From the NCBI GenBank assembly GCA_964452105.1, contig CAYVLI010000110.1, positions 1-5,869 of the forward strand: 5,869 nucleotides of DNA, written 5' to 3'. Origin of the DNA: CAYVLI01 sp964452105 [NCBI: uncultured Nitrospinota bacterium] (lineage in GTDB: Bacteria; JAUXIQ01). This document shows, one piece after another, positions 5,624-5,869 of the stretch (within the stretch, counting starts at the first letter, position 1; each line of letters starts with the position of its first letter). The position numbers and the translations under genes were made by a program. Under the pieces are notes generated by a model that was not told where the DNA came from, ran no database searches, and saw only the letters and a list, made by a program, of their open reading frames with translations.

Positions 5624-5685
5624 AGACCGTCACGGTCTTCTCGAAACTCTTTCGAAAAACATTAGAGGGACGAGCACGTTCGTGC
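5624..5685 (-). repeat. Three consecutive inverted repeats between gspF and gspG
   Basis: Reading the minus strand from gspF toward gspG, there are three. The first is GCACG-AA-CGTGC (5685-5674). The second is TCGAAA-GAG-TTTCGA (5655-5641), which extends outward by about three more pairs, including one G-U, to 5658-5638. The third is AGACCG-TGA-CGGTCT (5638-5624). They fill much of the 88-base spacer and end eight bases before the gspG ribosome binding site. None is followed by a T-run, so they are not typical terminators. They may be an RNA processing or stability region or an operator; which one cannot be told from sequence alone. Confidence 0.5.
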
Positions 5686-5689
5686 AGAT

Positions 5690-5869
5690 TTAAAATGGTA
5701 AATCGTTTATGCTGAAAATAGCCAGAAGCATAGACATCACGATGAATCCCACAATGGCCCCCAGGACAAGTATCATTACCGGTTCGAGGAGGGCTATCAG
5801 CCTCTTCAGCGTGGTCTGCACCTGCTTATCATACGTATCGGCGGCCTTGAAGAGCATCAACTCCAGATT
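5690..5869 (-). CDS. gspF: Type II secretion inner-membrane platform protein GspF (3' end)
   Basis: Only the last 59 codons are present; the gene continues beyond the right edge. The fragment reads LMLFKAADTYDKQVQTTLKR, then ALLEPVMILVLGAIVGFIV and MSMLLAIFSINDLPF before TAA. This is the C-terminal end of the second GspF/PilC domain: the end of the cytoplasmic helical bundle, the conserved LxEP turn, and the last membrane helix. GspF is the polytopic inner-membrane core of the T2SS that contacts the ATPase GspE and takes part in pseudopilin assembly. It is the first gene seen of this operon segment and is followed after 88 bases by gspG. The usual next gene upstream would be gspE, outside the window. 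Confidence 0.93.
   Translation of the reverse strand, partial: NLELMLFKAADTYDKQVQTTLKRLIALLEPVMILVLGAIVGFIVMSMLLAIFSINDLPF

Noticed and set aside
5665-5690. Possible sigma-54 promoter upstream of gspG (CTGCACGAACGTGC)
   Set aside because: The -24 GG pair is missing and the spacing to the GC pair is off by one. The resemblance comes from the inverted repeat.
5685-5725. Possible sigma-70 promoter across the gspF end (TTCAGC, 17 bases, TTAAAT)
   Set aside because: The -35 box matches only three of six bases and the -10 four of six; too weak to call.

Overview
The window is an internal segment of a type II secretion system (T2SS, general secretion pathway) locus. Every supported gene is on the minus strand, so the operon reads from right to left. 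The order is gspF (3' end only), gspG, gspH, gspI, gspJ, gspK, gspL, gspM, then the probable first codons of one more membrane-anchored gene at the left edge. No gene is visibly broken. No RNA gene, mobile element or CRISPR array was seen, and no gene-free stretch exceeds 300 bases.

The contiguous F-G-H-I-J-K-L-M order, the PilO-like GspM and the roughly balanced base composition point to a Gram-negative bacterium. A Desulfobacterota/Deltaproteobacteria-like or related lineage is my best guess. This is an inference from layout and protein style only; the species cannot be named.

Layout: 5690-5869 is the C-terminus of the inner-membrane platform protein GspF. 5602-5689 is an 88-base spacer with three inverted repeats and a strong Shine-Dalgarno site before gspG, the major pseudopilin. 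After gspG come a short hairpin and then the tightly packed minor pseudopilins gspH, gspI, gspJ and gspK, joined by an 11-base overlap, a direct stop/start abutment and a 4-base ATGA overlap. A 187-base gap then carries a good sigma-70-type promoter (perfect TATAAT), followed by gspL and gspM, the inner-membrane assembly pair. Left of gspM, positions 1-71 begin an unidentified membrane-anchored protein.

Together these genes build the pseudopilus and its platform. GspF and GspL/GspM form the inner-membrane base, GspG is the filament subunit, and GspH/I/J/K form the tip. The missing partners (gspD secretin, gspE ATPase, gspC, prepilin peptidase) must lie outside the window. The least ordinary features are the apparent loss of the aspartate-rich C-terminal calcium loop in GspG, the RNA hairpins bracketing gspG, the internal promoter that would separate gspL-gspM from the pseudopilin genes, and the use of TTG start codons in gspI, gspL and gspM. 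I found no clearly novel system; the window is mainly a well-formed T2SS operon with some unusual details.
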